From Qipengyuania spongiae (lineage in GTDB: Bacteria; Pseudomonadota; Alphaproteobacteria; Sphingomonadales; Sphingomonadaceae): 64,000 bases of DNA. A program made the position numbers and the translations under genes. The notes beneath the pieces are model-generated. The model saw only the letters and a list, made by a program, of their open reading frames with translations, was not told the DNA's origin and did not search any database. How positions within the stretch are numbered: position 1 is the first letter of the stretch; every line of letters begins with the position of its first letter. Shown here piece after piece: positions 9,720 to 18,566 of this stretch. The stretch is from contig NZ_CP092471.1 in the NCBI RefSeq assembly GCF_026168555.1, positions 692,501 to 756,500 on the forward strand. Direction: 5' to 3'.

Positions 9720-10424
9720 ATGGCCGACCAACCCAAACCGCTGATGCCGCATGCGACCGCCACCTGGCTGGTCGACAACACCGGCCTAGCCTTCGAGCAG
9801 ATCGCCGAGTTCTGCGGCCTCCACATCCTCGAGGTCCAGGCCATGGCCGACGATCTGGCAGGCAGCAAATACACGGGCCGCGACCCGGTCCATGCCGGCG
9901 AGCTGACGCAGAACGAGATCGCCAGGGGCGAGGAGGATTCCTCCTACGCGCTCAAGATGCAGCGCGCGCCGGTGGCGGTCAGCCGCACCAAGGGCCCGCG
10001 CTACACGCCGGTTTCCAAGCGGCAGGACAAGCCCGACGGCATCGCCTGGATCCTGCGCAGCCATCCCGAAGTGTCCGACGCGCAGATCTCCAAGCTGATC
10101 GGCACGACCCGGACCACGATCGGCGCGATTCGCGATCGGACCCACTGGAATATCCAGAACATCCAGCCCAAGGATCCCGTGACGCTCGGCCTGTGCTCGC
10201 AGCGCGAGCTCGACGCGGTGGTCGCCAAGGCCGCCAAGAAGGCGGGCATCGAGGACGCGGCACCCGCGGTCGAGAGCGGCAGCGACCGCGACAAGCTGAT
10301 CGAGGAGCTGCGCGCCGAGCGCGAGGCGAACGAAAAGGCCGCCGCCGAAGCCGCGCAGGAAGCCGAAGCGGCCGCATGGCTCGAAGCCAAGCGCGCGGGC
10401 GAGGCCGAGGAAAGCCAGGCCTGA
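9720..10424 (+). CDS. trcR: Cell cycle transcriptional regulator TrcR (DUF1013)
   Basis: A 234-residue DUF1013 protein, annotated as TrcR, a regulator in the CtrA network of alphaproteobacteria. The conserved N-terminal block covers residues 1-170: an HTH-like segment near 15-45 (FEQIAEFCGLHILEVQ) and a second near 115-145 (DAQISKLIGTTRTTIGAI), followed by a Trp-Asn-Ile-Gln-Asn-Ile stretch. From about 180 the chain is Ala/Glu/Lys-rich and probably coiled coil. It is a single gene between a terminator and the fadD promoter region. Confidence 0.85.
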   Translation: MADQPKPLMPHATATWLVDNTGLAFEQIAEFCGLHILEVQAMADDLAGSKYTGRDPVHAGELTQNEIARGEEDSSYALKMQRAPVAVSRTKGPRYTPVSKRQDKPDGIAWILRSHPEVSDAQISKLIGTTRTTIGAIRDRTHWNIQNIQPKDPVTLGLCSQRELDAVVAKAAKKAGIEDAAPAVESGSDRDKLIEELRAEREANEKAAAEAAQEAEAAAWLEAKRAGEAEESQA

Positions 10425-10511
10425 TCGCGCGGCGCCTCGGCGCCCGCATTCCTTCACCAGCTAGCAACACGTTCCTGTCCGGACCCCCTAGAGATTCTTG
10501 CGGGTTCGGGC

Positions 10512-10535
10512 GGGAGCGCGCTTTTGCGCCCTTTT
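10512..10535 (+). terminator. Weak terminator-like hairpin after trcR
   Basis: GGG and CGC (10512-10519, with a two-base bulge) can pair with GCGCCC (10526-10531), followed by TTTT. The bulge makes it a weak candidate, but the position between trcR and fadD fits. Confidence 0.35.
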
Positions 10536-10560
10536 CGCTTGGCGCGAAGGCCGCGATCGG

Positions 10561-10577
10561 CCATGTAACTTACATGG
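10561..10577. promoter_or_regulatory. Perfect 17-bp palindrome over the fadD start codon
   Basis: CCATGTAA-C-TTACATGG is a perfect inverted repeat with 8-bp arms, and the fadD ATG (10574-10576) is part of its right arm. Its size and symmetry suit a TetR- or GntR-type operator. Acyl-CoA-responsive repressors of fatty acid genes use similar palindromes, but which regulator binds here is inference. Confidence 0.6.
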
Positions 10578-12259
10578 CTGTCAATAAGAGTTACCCGCCC
10601 GCCCCCGCCAATTACGGCCACGCCCGGCCATGGGACTCGCCGATCCCCGCAGAGCCGCTTCCCACGATCTTCGAACGGCGCGCAAGGGAGCATCCGTCGG
10701 CCCGGCTGATCGAATTCCTCGGGCGCGACTTCACCTATTCCGAGATGTTCGGCGAGGCGCGCCGCTTCGCCGCCGGGCTGATCGAACGCGGCATCGCGCC
10801 GGGCGACCGGGTCGGGCTGTTCCTGCCCAATGTGCCGACCTACATCGCCGCCTATTACGGGGCGATGATGGCGGGCGCCGTCGTGGTCAATTTCTCGCCG
10901 CTCTACACCGTCGCGGAGCTGAGCCATCAGGTCGAGGATTCGGGCACGCGCCTCCTCGTGACGCTCGATTCGCCGATGCTGCTGCCGACCGCGACCAAGG
11001 TGCTCGACGGCTCCGCGCTCGAAGGTCTGGTGGTGGCGCAGCTCGCCACCATGCTGCCGCGGATCAAGAGCCTCGCGCTGCGCACGCTCGGCCGCAAGCA
11101 GATCGCCGCTATTCCTTCGCGAGACGACGTGTCTCCGTGGTCAGGCTGGCTGTCCGACGCAGCGCCGGCCCTGCCGCCGCTCGATGTCGAAGATCTCGCC
11201 CTGCTGCAATATACCGGCGGGACGACCGGCACACCCAAGGGCGCGATGCTGTCGCACGCCAATCTGGCAAGCAACGCGATGCAGGTCGACATGATCGACC
11301 CCTTCGACCGCAACGAGCCTGACATCGTGCTCGGCGCGCTGCCGATGTTCCATGTCTTCGCCAACACCTGCGTGCTCAACCGCACGGTGGTGAAGGGCGG
11401 GGCAATCGTGATGCTGCCGCGCTTCGATGCCAAGCAGGTGCTGCAGGCGATCGACCGCGCCCGCCCGCGCGCCTTTCCCGGCGTGCCGACCATGTTCCAG
11501 GCGCTGCTCGATCACGAACGATTTGCCAAGACCGACTGGTCCTCGTTGCAGATCTGCATTTCGGGCGGCGCGCCAATGCCCGCCCCGGTCCACGAGAAGT
11601 TCGAGAGCGCCACCGGGGTGCGGCTGGCCGAAGGCTACGGCCTCACCGAAAGCTCGGGTGTCGTCTCGACCAACCCCTATGAAGGTCTGCGCAAGCGCGG
11701 CACGATCGGCCAGCCCATCCCGGGAACGCGCGTGCTGCTGCTCGACAAGGAGGACCCGACCCGCCTCGCGCCCGATGGCGAGCCCGGCGAACTGGTGGTG
11801 CGCGGCCCGCAAGTGATGCAGGGCTACTGGCAGCGCCCGGACACGCAGGGCACCGCCTTCGCAATCCACGATGGCGAGCCGTGGCTGCGCACCGGCGACG
11901 TCGCCACGATCGACGGGGACGGGTTCCTCGCCATCGTCGACCGGATCAAGGACATGATCGCGGTGGGCGGTTTCAAGGTCTTCCCGAGCGAGGTCGAGAA
12001 CGCGCTGCTGCGCCACGAGGCGGTGAAGGAAGTGCTCGTGATCGGCGTGCCCGACGATTACCGGGGCGAGGTTCCGCGCGCCTATGTCGTGCTGAACCCC
12101 GACCACGCGGTGTCGGGCGCGGATCTGCGCGACTGGCTCAACACTCGCATCGGCAAGCACGAGCGTGTCGACGAGGTGGTGATCCGCGAGGACCTGCCAA
12201 GGACGATGATCGGCAAGCTCGACCGCAAGGCGCTGAGAGCGGAAGTTCTGCCCGGCTGA
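10574..12259 (+). CDS. fadD: Long-chain fatty acid-CoA ligase
   Basis: A 561-residue acyl/aryl-CoA synthetase of the AMP-forming family, activating fatty acids to acyl-CoA for beta-oxidation or lipid synthesis. The P-loop-like YTGGTTGTPKG is at about 213-223, YGLTE at about 354-358, and the catalytic Lys lies near the end in MIGKLDRKALR. No ribosome site is visible before the ATG, which lies inside a perfect palindrome, so the message may be leaderless. No other start codon fits between the upstream stop-rich region and the first conserved block. It may work with the acyl-CoA dehydrogenase and ETF genes elsewhere in this window. Confidence 0.88.
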   Translation: MAVNKSYPPAPANYGHARPWDSPIPAEPLPTIFERRAREHPSARLIEFLGRDFTYSEMFGEARRFAAGLIERGIAPGDRVGLFLPNVPTYIAAYYGAMMAGAVVVNFSPLYTVAELSHQVEDSGTRLLVTLDSPMLLPTATKVLDGSALEGLVVAQLATMLPRIKSLALRTLGRKQIAAIPSRDDVSPWSGWLSDAAPALPPLDVEDLALLQYTGGTTGTPKGAMLSHANLASNAMQVDMIDPFDRNEPDIVLGALPMFHVFANTCVLNRTVVKGGAIVMLPRFDAKQVLQAIDRARPRAFPGVPTMFQALLDHERFAKTDWSSLQICISGGAPMPAPVHEKFESATGVRLAEGYGLTESSGVVSTNPYEGLRKRGTIGQPIPGTRVLLLDKEDPTRLAPDGEPGELVVRGPQVMQGYWQRPDTQGTAFAIHDGEPWLRTGDVATIDGDGFLAIVDRIKDMIAVGGFKVFPSEVENALLRHEAVKEVLVIGVPDDYRGEVPRAYVVLNPDHAVSGADLRDWLNTRIGKHERVDEVVIREDLPRTMIGKLDRKALRAEVLPG

Positions 12260-12298
12260 ACGCGAGTCGGCAGCCGGGACTCTCCGGGTCCGTCGCTT

Positions 12299-12781
12299 CT
12301 ACCCGGCCAGCGCGAGGTTGGGTTCGCCCTGCGGCTGATCCGCGACCGCGGCAGGTCGCGACGGTCTGGCGGCGGTCGCCTCGCCTCGCGCGCTCAAGCG
12401 CCCCTCGACCTGCGCGCCCTGTTCGATGGTGAGCGTGTCGTAGGACACGTCGCCGTCGATGCGGGCCGATTTGAGGATGACCAGTTCCCCCACCTTGATG
12501 GACCCGGTGACGCGGCCCGCCAGCCGGGCGCTCTTGGCCTCGATGCCGCCGTCGATCGTGCTGGTTTCGCCCTGGATCAGCGCCGAACAGGCGATGTCGC
12601 CTTCGACCGAACCGTTCACATGAAGGTCCGTGCGTGTCTCGATATTGCCTTTCACGGAGATGTCCGGTCCGAGCACGGAGAAAGTGGTACCGCCATTGCT
12701 GCTGCGAGTGGCCATGGGCTTGCGTCTGTCCTGATTAGTTGTGGGGGCGTTCGGGTGCGCTTCGGATTTCTTTGAGAACAT
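12299..12781 (-). CDS. Bactofilin (polymer-forming cytoskeletal protein)
   Basis: A 160-residue bactofilin. The central right-handed beta-helix (about residues 33-125) shows the repeating short hydrophobic beta-strands of the family; both tails are Pro/Ala-rich and likely disordered. Bactofilins polymerise without nucleotide at the membrane and position cell-wall enzymes. The start chosen, beginning Met-Phe-Ser-Lys, lies 47 bases inside the M23 peptidase gene and matches typical bactofilin N-termini; an ATG at 12715 would begin after the overlap but lose that segment. The overlap with an M23 peptidase implies a functional pair in cell shape. Confidence 0.9.
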   Translation of the reverse strand: MFSKKSEAHPNAPTTNQDRRKPMATRSSNGGTTFSVLGPDISVKGNIETRTDLHVNGSVEGDIACSALIQGETSTIDGGIEAKSARLAGRVTGSIKVGELVILKSARIDGDVSYDTLTIEQGAQVEGRLSARGEATAARPSRPAAVADQPQGEPNLALAG

Positions 12782-13889
12782 CGGGGGCCTGCTCGAGAAA
12801 GATGCGGGGATTGACGGCGCGGTCGTGGATGCGGACTTCGAAGTGGAGGTGCGGGCCGGTCGAACGGCCGGTGCTGCCGATCGCGCCGATCACCTCGCCC
12901 GGCGCGACCCGGTCGCCGACCCTGGTCTTGAACGCCGACATGTGGGCGTAGCGGGTGGTGAGCCCATTGGCGTGGCGGATCTCGACCGTCTTGCCGTAGC
13001 CCGAACGCCAGCCGACATAAGTGACGCGCCCCTTGGCGGCGGCATGGATCGGCGCGCCGACCGGGCCGCTGAAATCAAGGCCTGCATGCATGGCGCCGCC
13101 CCCGGTGAACGGATCGTGGCGGAAGCCGAAGCCGGATGACATGCGGGCGAGGCTGGCGGGCAGAACCTGCGGCACGCCTTCGAGACCCTGCTCGAGCGCG
13201 TTCATCCGCGCCAGGCTGAGGCCGAGGCGCTCGAAGTGCGGATCGACCCGATCGCCATCCAGTATCGGCTCGAGCGGACCACCCATCGCGGCGCGCTCGG
13301 CGTTGCGGCTGATATCGGCGGGATTGAGGCCGAGCTTGCGCAGCGCACGCTCGGCGCGGTCGGCGCGAAACTCGGCGAAGCGGGTCAGGCGCTTCACAAA
13401 GGCGAGCTGGCGCCCCTCGATCCGCGCGAGCGCGGCGCCGCCGGGCATCGCCTTGCTGATCTTCGCGGTCGGCTCGTCGGCGCCTTCTTCGGTGTTGCCG
13501 TCCTCGGCCGCTGCCGCCTTCACTTCGGCGGGGAGGGAGGAGAACGCGGCGTCGAGAAAGTCCTGCCGTTCCTCCAAATCCTTCGTCGCCGCCTCTACAT
13601 CGTTGCGATAGGCTTGGAGCCGGTGTTCGGACTTCGCCACGCTGGCTTCGCGTTCGAGGAGCACGGCGCGTTCGGCCGAGGCCTCGTATTGCTGCCAGCC
13701 CAGCGCGCCGAGGCTTCCGCCCCAGGCGAGCAGGGCAGCCACCGCAGCTCCGGCAACCGTCATTTGCAGACGCGAGGAAAGCGTGATGAAACGCACCTGG
13801 CCCTGCGAGCGCATGAAGAGTTCCCGCTCGGGGAACCATCCGCGGACGCGCGCGATCAATCCGCCATTGGCGTTGGTATTCTCGGTCAA
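12735..13889 (-). CDS. M23 family metallopeptidase (LytM), membrane-anchored
   Basis: A 384-residue type II membrane protein predicted to cut peptidoglycan cross-links. One helix is at about 42-64, an alpha-helical coiled region at 68-110, and an LytM domain at about 250-360. The zinc ligands are intact: H268-x3-D272 and HLH at 347-349, with another His at 316. I chose the TTG at 13889 because GGGGGG sits 7 bases upstream and the longer frame to 14183 is not protein-like. The gene overlaps the bactofilin gene by 47 bases. Peptidase-bactofilin pairs of this kind localise wall synthesis in stalked and budding alphaproteobacteria. Confidence 0.88.
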   Translation of the reverse strand: MTENTNANGGLIARVRGWFPERELFMRSQGQVRFITLSSRLQMTVAGAAVAALLAWGGSLGALGWQQYEASAERAVLLEREASVAKSEHRLQAYRNDVEAATKDLEERQDFLDAAFSSLPAEVKAAAAEDGNTEEGADEPTAKISKAMPGGAALARIEGRQLAFVKRLTRFAEFRADRAERALRKLGLNPADISRNAERAAMGGPLEPILDGDRVDPHFERLGLSLARMNALEQGLEGVPQVLPASLARMSSGFGFRHDPFTGGGAMHAGLDFSGPVGAPIHAAAKGRVTYVGWRSGYGKTVEIRHANGLTTRYAHMSAFKTRVGDRVAPGEVIGAIGSTGRSTGPHLHFEVRIHDRAVNPRIFLEQAPDVLKEIRSAPERPHN

Positions 13890-14206
13890 TGCGACCCCCC
13901 GGTCCCGTTGAAATGTTGTCCCGTTGGGAACGCGGGTAGCTTTGGGCGGGAGCGATGGCGAATCCCTGTTCCCGCAAAATGGATGAACAGCGCAAACGCT
14001 GCGGTAAAACGTTTCAAAATGAACCAAACAGGGTGGCGTGACGTCAGTCTGTATTCCCCAAGGCCTTCGAATTCGCCAATGCCTCGCTCGATTCGTTTGG
14101 CCGCTGACAGCCCTGCAAAGGGTCGTTAAATGGCGGGAATGCCAGCTTTCTCCTTCTGGTCCGAACGCGCGGTCGCGGGACATGCGCGAATCCCCGTTCT
14201 CGCGAT
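13890..14206. promoter_or_regulatory. Divergent intergenic region between the M23 peptidase and nadD
   Basis: About 317 bases without a gene, lower in GC than its surroundings, holding the promoters of two divergent transcripts. Visible items are an AGCGcaaaCGCT inverted repeat (13989-14000), the 8-bp palindrome TGACGTCA (14039-14046), and a CAACGGGAC direct repeat just upstream of the peptidase start. No open reading frame here looks like a protein, and I cannot place a confident -35/-10 pair. Confidence 0.5.
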
Positions 14207-14896
14207 TTGGGACATGACGGCTTGAGCCATCCGCTCAGGATCGGGCTGCTCGGGGGAAGCTTCAATCCGGCGCATGGCGGCCACCGGCGCATTTCGCTGT
14301 TCGCGAAGGCGGCGCTGGGCCTCGACGAGGTCTGGTGGCTGGTTTCGCCCGGCAATCCGCTCAAGCCGAAAGCAGGCATGGCGCCGCTTCCCGTTCGCAT
14401 GGGCTCGGCCGCCCGGCAGGCTCGCCGCGCGCCGATCCGGGTGACCGCGATCGAGCGCCAACTCGGCACGCGCTACACCGTCGACACGCTGCGCGCGCTC
14501 GGCCGCCGCTATCCCAAGCGCAAATTCGTCTGGCTGATGGGGGCGGACAATCTCGCGCAGTTCCACCTCTGGCGCGACTGGCGCGGGATCGCACGGGAGA
14601 TGCCGATTGCAGTGATCGCGCGGCCGGGTTATGATGGCGCTGCCCTCGCAAGCCCCGCGATGGCCTGGCTGCGGCGCTATCGTGTGCCGCTTGCCAGCTT
14701 CACGAACGGGGGCGAATGGAGTGCGCCGGCTCTGGTGATCCTGCGTTTCGATCCGGACGAACGATCGGCCACGGCCCTGCGCCGCGCCGACCCCGACTGG
14801 GCGATGCGCCACACCGGCGTTTCCGTGAGGGATCAGGTGACCAACCGTCTCGTGTCCCTGCCCGTTTCCCCATCAGGGGGCTTGCGCGGCGCATGA
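14207..14896 (+). CDS. nadD: Nicotinate-nucleotide adenylyltransferase
   Basis: A 229-residue NadD, making deamido-NAD from nicotinate mononucleotide and ATP. The nucleotidyltransferase motif GGSFNPAHGGH is at about 16-26; the C-terminal ISSTxxR-like region is replaced by a divergent stretch (AMRHTGVSVRDQVTN), as in other sphingomonad forms. No ATG is in frame: the start is TTG at 14207 or TTG at 14222, the latter 9 bases after GGGA. It leads a long plus-strand run of nadD-rsfS-rlmH-envC-ctpA, an order common in the order Sphingomonadales. Confidence 0.88.
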   Translation: MGHDGLSHPLRIGLLGGSFNPAHGGHRRISLFAKAALGLDEVWWLVSPGNPLKPKAGMAPLPVRMGSAARQARRAPIRVTAIERQLGTRYTVDTLRALGRRYPKRKFVWLMGADNLAQFHLWRDWRGIAREMPIAVIARPGYDGAALASPAMAWLRRYRVPLASFTNGGEWSAPALVILRFDPDERSATALRRADPDWAMRHTGVSVRDQVTNRLVSLPVSPSGGLRGA

Positions 14897-14966
14897 AGGG
14901 CACCCATCTTTCCAGCGTTTTCCGCAACTTGCCCACCAATCCATATCAGGAGCACACCACCCGCCT

Positions 14967-15383
14967 ATGCCTCAGGCGAATACCACGCCGGCCGATGCCG
15001 GCACCGCTAGGGTCCCGCCGTTGAACAAGGCCGGAACCGCCCCGCTGCTCGATCTCGTCCTGCAGCATCTCGACGACGATCAGGCGATGGACGTCGTCAC
15101 CATCGACCTCGAAGGGAAAAGCTCGATTGCCGATCACATGGTGATCGCCTCGGGCCGCTCCACCCGTCAGGTCGCCTCGATCGCGCAGAAACTGGCCGAG
15201 AAAGTCAAGCAGGCGGGCTTCGGCCCCGTGCGTCTGGAAGGCCTGCCCGCCGCCGACTGGGTGCTGCTCGATGCAGGCGACGTGGTGGTCCACCTGTTCC
15301 GCCCCGAAGTGCGCAGCTTCTACAATCTCGAACGCATGTGGGCCTTCGGCGATGCGCCGCCGGTCGCTGCCGGGAGCGCCTGA
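14967..15383 (+). CDS. rsfS: Ribosomal silencing factor RsfS
   Basis: A 138-residue RsfS (Iojap) protein that binds ribosomal protein uL14 and blocks joining of subunits in starved cells. The core from about residue 25 has DDQAMDVVTIDL, the SSIADHMVIASGRS signature, and the C-terminal VVVHLF-RPEVRSFYNLERMW block that ends nearly all members. The first 22 residues are a variable, probably disordered extension. It sits between nadD and rlmH. Confidence 0.93.
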   Translation: MPQANTTPADAGTARVPPLNKAGTAPLLDLVLQHLDDDQAMDVVTIDLEGKSSIADHMVIASGRSTRQVASIAQKLAEKVKQAGFGPVRLEGLPAADWVLLDAGDVVVHLFRPEVRSFYNLERMWAFGDAPPVAAGSA

Positions 15384-15425
15384 GCCGCGCCTTGTTGCCG
15401 GCGGCGTGGTGGTAGAGGGTAGACC

Positions 15426-15845
15426 ATGCTTCTGCACGTGATCGCGCGCGGCAAGATCGGCCGCTCGCCCGAGGCGGAGCTGGTCAAGCGCTACGAGCAA
15501 CGCGTGACCTGGCCGATCAGGTTCACCGAATTGCCGGAACAGGGCGGGCGCACCGCCGATCCGTCCACACCGTTCCGCACCGTCCTGCTCGACGAGCGGG
15601 GCGAGGACATGGCGTCGGAGGACCTCGCTGCCATGCTCTCGCGCTGGCGGGACGACGGTGTGCGCGAGGCGCGCTTCGTGATCGGCGCGGCGGACGGGCA
15701 TTCGCCCGAAGACCGCGGGGCGGCGGACAGGCTCCTCGCTTTCGGCGGGGCGACCTGGCCGCACTTGATGGCCCGCGCGATGCTCGCAGAACAGCTCTAC
15801 CGCGCGACCACCATCGTCGCCGGGCACCCCTATCATCGCGCCTGA
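15426..15845 (+). CDS. rlmH: 23S rRNA pseudouridine(1915)-N3-methyltransferase RlmH
   Basis: A 139-residue SPOUT-class methyltransferase that modifies pseudouridine 1915 in helix 69 of 23S rRNA. Family marks are the LDERGEDM segment at about 58-65, FVIGAADGHSPE at about 82-93 with the knot glycines, and a C-terminal AEQLYRATTIVAGHPYHR block. It follows rsfS by 42 bases. Confidence 0.95.
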   Translation: MLLHVIARGKIGRSPEAELVKRYEQRVTWPIRFTELPEQGGRTADPSTPFRTVLLDERGEDMASEDLAAMLSRWRDDGVREARFVIGAADGHSPEDRGAADRLLAFGGATWPHLMARAMLAEQLYRATTIVAGHPYHRA

Positions 15846-15865
15846 AGCTGCGGCATTGTAAGCCG

Positions 15866-17131
15866 GTGAGACGCTTCGCGCTTCCTTCGGCCACACTTGC
15901 CGCCACGCTCGTTGCGCTTCTGGGGGCGGTGGCCATCGCCCTGCCGCGTGCCGAGGCACAGCTGCGAACTCCCGACTTCGCCGACACCGCCACCGCGCGC
16001 GAGGCGCTCGAGCGGGCGCGTCTGCAGGCAAGGAATGCCCGCGCCAGGGGCGAGGCGTTCGAGCGACAGGAGCGCCGCGGAACTGCCGCCGCCGACAAGG
16101 CGCAGGCCCGCGCTGCCGCGCTCGCCGCCCGCGTCCAGCAGGCCGAGGCCGCGATCGGCATCGCCGAGGCCGAGAGCGCCCTGATCGCCGAGCAGCGCCG
16201 CCGCCTCGACCGCAGGCTCGCTGTCGAGCGTGGCCCGATCGCCGAGCTTGCCGCCGCGCTCCAGACCATGGTCCGCCGTCCGACCACGCTCGCCATCCTG
16301 CGCCCCGGTTCCCTGCGCGAGACTGTGTATCTAGGCGCAGTGCTCGACAGCACGGTTCCGCTGATCCGGGCGCGCACGGCCGATCTGCGCGACGAGATCG
16401 TCCGCGCCCGCCAGTTGCAGGAAGCTTCGCGCAAGGCGCTGGCCGACCGCCGCGTGGCCGAACGGCGCCTGACCGCGCGCCGCGCCGAACTCGTTGCCCT
16501 GTCGCAGCGCGAGCGCCTCACCGCACGGCGCGCCGGAGGTGCCGCAAATCGCGAGGAAGTGCGCGCGCTGACTCTGGCGGAAGAGGCGCGCGACATCGAC
16601 AGTCTGTTGGGCGATCTCGAGGCGGCGGCCACGCTCCGCCAGCAGCTTGCCGCACTGCCCGGCCCGGTGATGCGGTCGCGCGATCCCTCGGCGCAAATCG
16701 CCAGCAGCGCTGCCGCGCCCGTCCCCGTGCCATCCTCCACCGCGCCGCCCGCACGCTACCGCCTGCCGGTCGAGGGGCGGATCGAAGCCGGTTTCGGCGA
16801 GACCGAGCGCAGCGGCGGGCGGACCGGCGGGCTTGCGCTCGCCACGCGGCCCGGCGCACAGGTGGTCGCCACCGCACCCGGCCGGATCGGCTTCGCCGGT
16901 CCCTATCGCGGCTATGGCCGGATCGTCATCATCGAACATGCGAACGGCTGGACCAGCCTTGTCACCGGGCTTGCCGAACTCGACGCGCGGGTAGGGCAGG
17001 ACGTCGTCGGCGGCTCTCCGCTGGGCCGTGCCCCGCGCGATGGTCCGCGCATCGGTCTGGAGCTGCGGCGGGGCGGCGATCCGGTCAATCCGCTGGACTA
17101 TATTTCACGCAATTCGTCGAACGGTGCTTGA
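15866..17131 (+). CDS. EnvC-like murein hydrolase activator (degenerate LytM)
   Basis: A 421-residue exported protein starting at GTG. A signal peptide ends near Ala-Glu-Ala (about 28-30), long Ala/Arg/Glu-rich coiled coils fill 35-270, and an LytM fold occupies about 290-415. The LytM zinc ligands are lost: the usual HxxxD segment reads GLALATRPG and the HLHFE motif reads IGLELRR. This matches EnvC, which lacks peptidase activity and switches on division amidases. It is followed by ctpA. An amidase partner is not in the window. Confidence 0.82.
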   Translation: MRRFALPSATLAATLVALLGAVAIALPRAEAQLRTPDFADTATAREALERARLQARNARARGEAFERQERRGTAAADKAQARAAALAARVQQAEAAIGIAEAESALIAEQRRRLDRRLAVERGPIAELAAALQTMVRRPTTLAILRPGSLRETVYLGAVLDSTVPLIRARTADLRDEIVRARQLQEASRKALADRRVAERRLTARRAELVALSQRERLTARRAGGAANREEVRALTLAEEARDIDSLLGDLEAAATLRQQLAALPGPVMRSRDPSAQIASSAAAPVPVPSSTAPPARYRLPVEGRIEAGFGETERSGGRTGGLALATRPGAQVVATAPGRIGFAGPYRGYGRIVIIEHANGWTSLVTGLAELDARVGQDVVGGSPLGRAPRDGPRIGLELRRGGDPVNPLDYISRNSSNGA

Positions 17132-17212
17132 AGCGGGGCGGGGCGCATCCTCATCTGGTGTTAAGCCCGCGCGCCCGATAAGGTGTGCCCGGATTTTGGA
17201 GAGTTTCCGCCC

Positions 17213-18550
17213 ATGAAGATCGCTCAGTTCGCCCGCGGCGCCGCGCTCGTCAGCGCGCTTGCGCTGATTCCCGCGACCACCGCCAGCCTCGCGCAGGTCG
17301 ATGGCCGTGCCGGGCCGGAATTCGCCAAGGTGCTGGCGGTCTACGAGCGGATCAAGGCGAGCTATGTCGAACAGGTCGACGACGACGTGCTGCTGCGCGG
17401 CATGATCGACGGTATGCTTGCCGCGCTCGATCCGCATTCGGCCTATCTCGATGGCGGCGATCTCCAGCGGCTCGAAACGATGATCGACGGCAATTATTCG
17501 GGCCTTGGCCTGTCGGTCGTGCTCGACGACGGGGCGGTCAAGATCGTCTCGCCCTTCCGGGGCAGCCCGGCCGATCAGGCGGGGATCAAGGCGGGCGATT
17601 TCATCACCCATCTCGACGGCAAGCTGATCTATGGCGGCAGCCTCGACGATGCGGTGGCGCAGATGCGGGGCGAGGCGGGCACCTCGATCCGCCTCACCAT
17701 CTTCCGCCCCGGCCGCGACGAGCCCTTCGACGTCAGCGTGACGCGCGGCGTGATCGAGCTGGAGCCGGTGACCCACGAGCTGCTCGAAGGCAATATCGGC
17801 CACATCATGGTCAACGAGTTCTCGCGCGATGTCGGCGCGGACGTGTTCGCCTCGTGGGAAGCGCTGCGCGGCGAGGCGAGCGGCAGGCTCAACGGCCTGG
17901 TGCTCGACCTGCGCTCCAACCCCGGCGGATCGCTCGACGAGGCGGTGGCACTGTCGGACCTGTTCCTGTCCGACGGGCAGATCGTCTCGCAGCGCGGCCG
18001 CGCACGTGGGGAGAATATATCCTACGATGCGGAAACCGTGTTCCGGGGCGACATAGCGGAAGGCATTCCGATCGTCGTGCTGATCGATGCGGGCTCGGCC
18101 TCCGCCTCGGAAATCGTCGCCGGCGCATTGCAGGACCATCGCCGCGCGGTAATCATGGGCGAGCGCAGCTTCGGCAAGGGCAGCGTCCAGTCGCTGCTGC
18201 CGCTCGGCCGCGACGCCGCGTTGAAGCTGACGACGGCGCGCTACTACACGCCCTCGGGCCATTCGGTGCAGGAAGGCGGGATCAAGCCCGATATCGCCGT
18301 GCCGCAGCTCTCCGACCCCGACCTTGCCAAGCGGTCCAAGTTCATCATGCGCGAATCGGATCTGCGCGGCCATCTGGTGAACGAGATCGGGCTCGAGGAT
18401 GCGGCGATGGAGAGGGACCGTGCCGACGATCCCCGCTTCAAACTGACCGCCGAGGAGCTGAAGGAGCAGGGTGTCGAGGACTTCCAGCTTCATTATGCGG
18501 CCGATACGCTGCGCCGGACCGGTCCGCGGGCGGTGGCGCGCCGCAAGTAG
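17213..18550 (+). CDS. ctpA: Carboxy-terminal processing protease, S41 family
   Basis: A 445-residue periplasmic serine protease with a signal peptide (about 1-27), PDZ domain (about 85-170) and S41 catalytic domain. The nucleophile Ser lies in GSASASE (294-300) and the general base is Lys322 in SFGKGSVQ. CtpA enzymes trim envelope proteins and, in several bacteria, degrade wall hydrolases, which fits the upstream EnvC-like gene. The ATG at 17213 follows a GGAGAG ribosome site. The longer frame from 17183 adds no signal peptide. Confidence 0.93.
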   Translation: MKIAQFARGAALVSALALIPATTASLAQVDGRAGPEFAKVLAVYERIKASYVEQVDDDVLLRGMIDGMLAALDPHSAYLDGGDLQRLETMIDGNYSGLGLSVVLDDGAVKIVSPFRGSPADQAGIKAGDFITHLDGKLIYGGSLDDAVAQMRGEAGTSIRLTIFRPGRDEPFDVSVTRGVIELEPVTHELLEGNIGHIMVNEFSRDVGADVFASWEALRGEASGRLNGLVLDLRSNPGGSLDEAVALSDLFLSDGQIVSQRGRARGENISYDAETVFRGDIAEGIPIVVLIDAGSASASEIVAGALQDHRRAVIMGERSFGKGSVQSLLPLGRDAALKLTTARYYTPSGHSVQEGGIKPDIAVPQLSDPDLAKRSKFIMRESDLRGHLVNEIGLEDAAMERDRADDPRFKLTAEELKEQGVEDFQLHYAADTLRRTGPRAVARRK

Positions 18551-18566
18551 CGGCGGGCCGATACCG

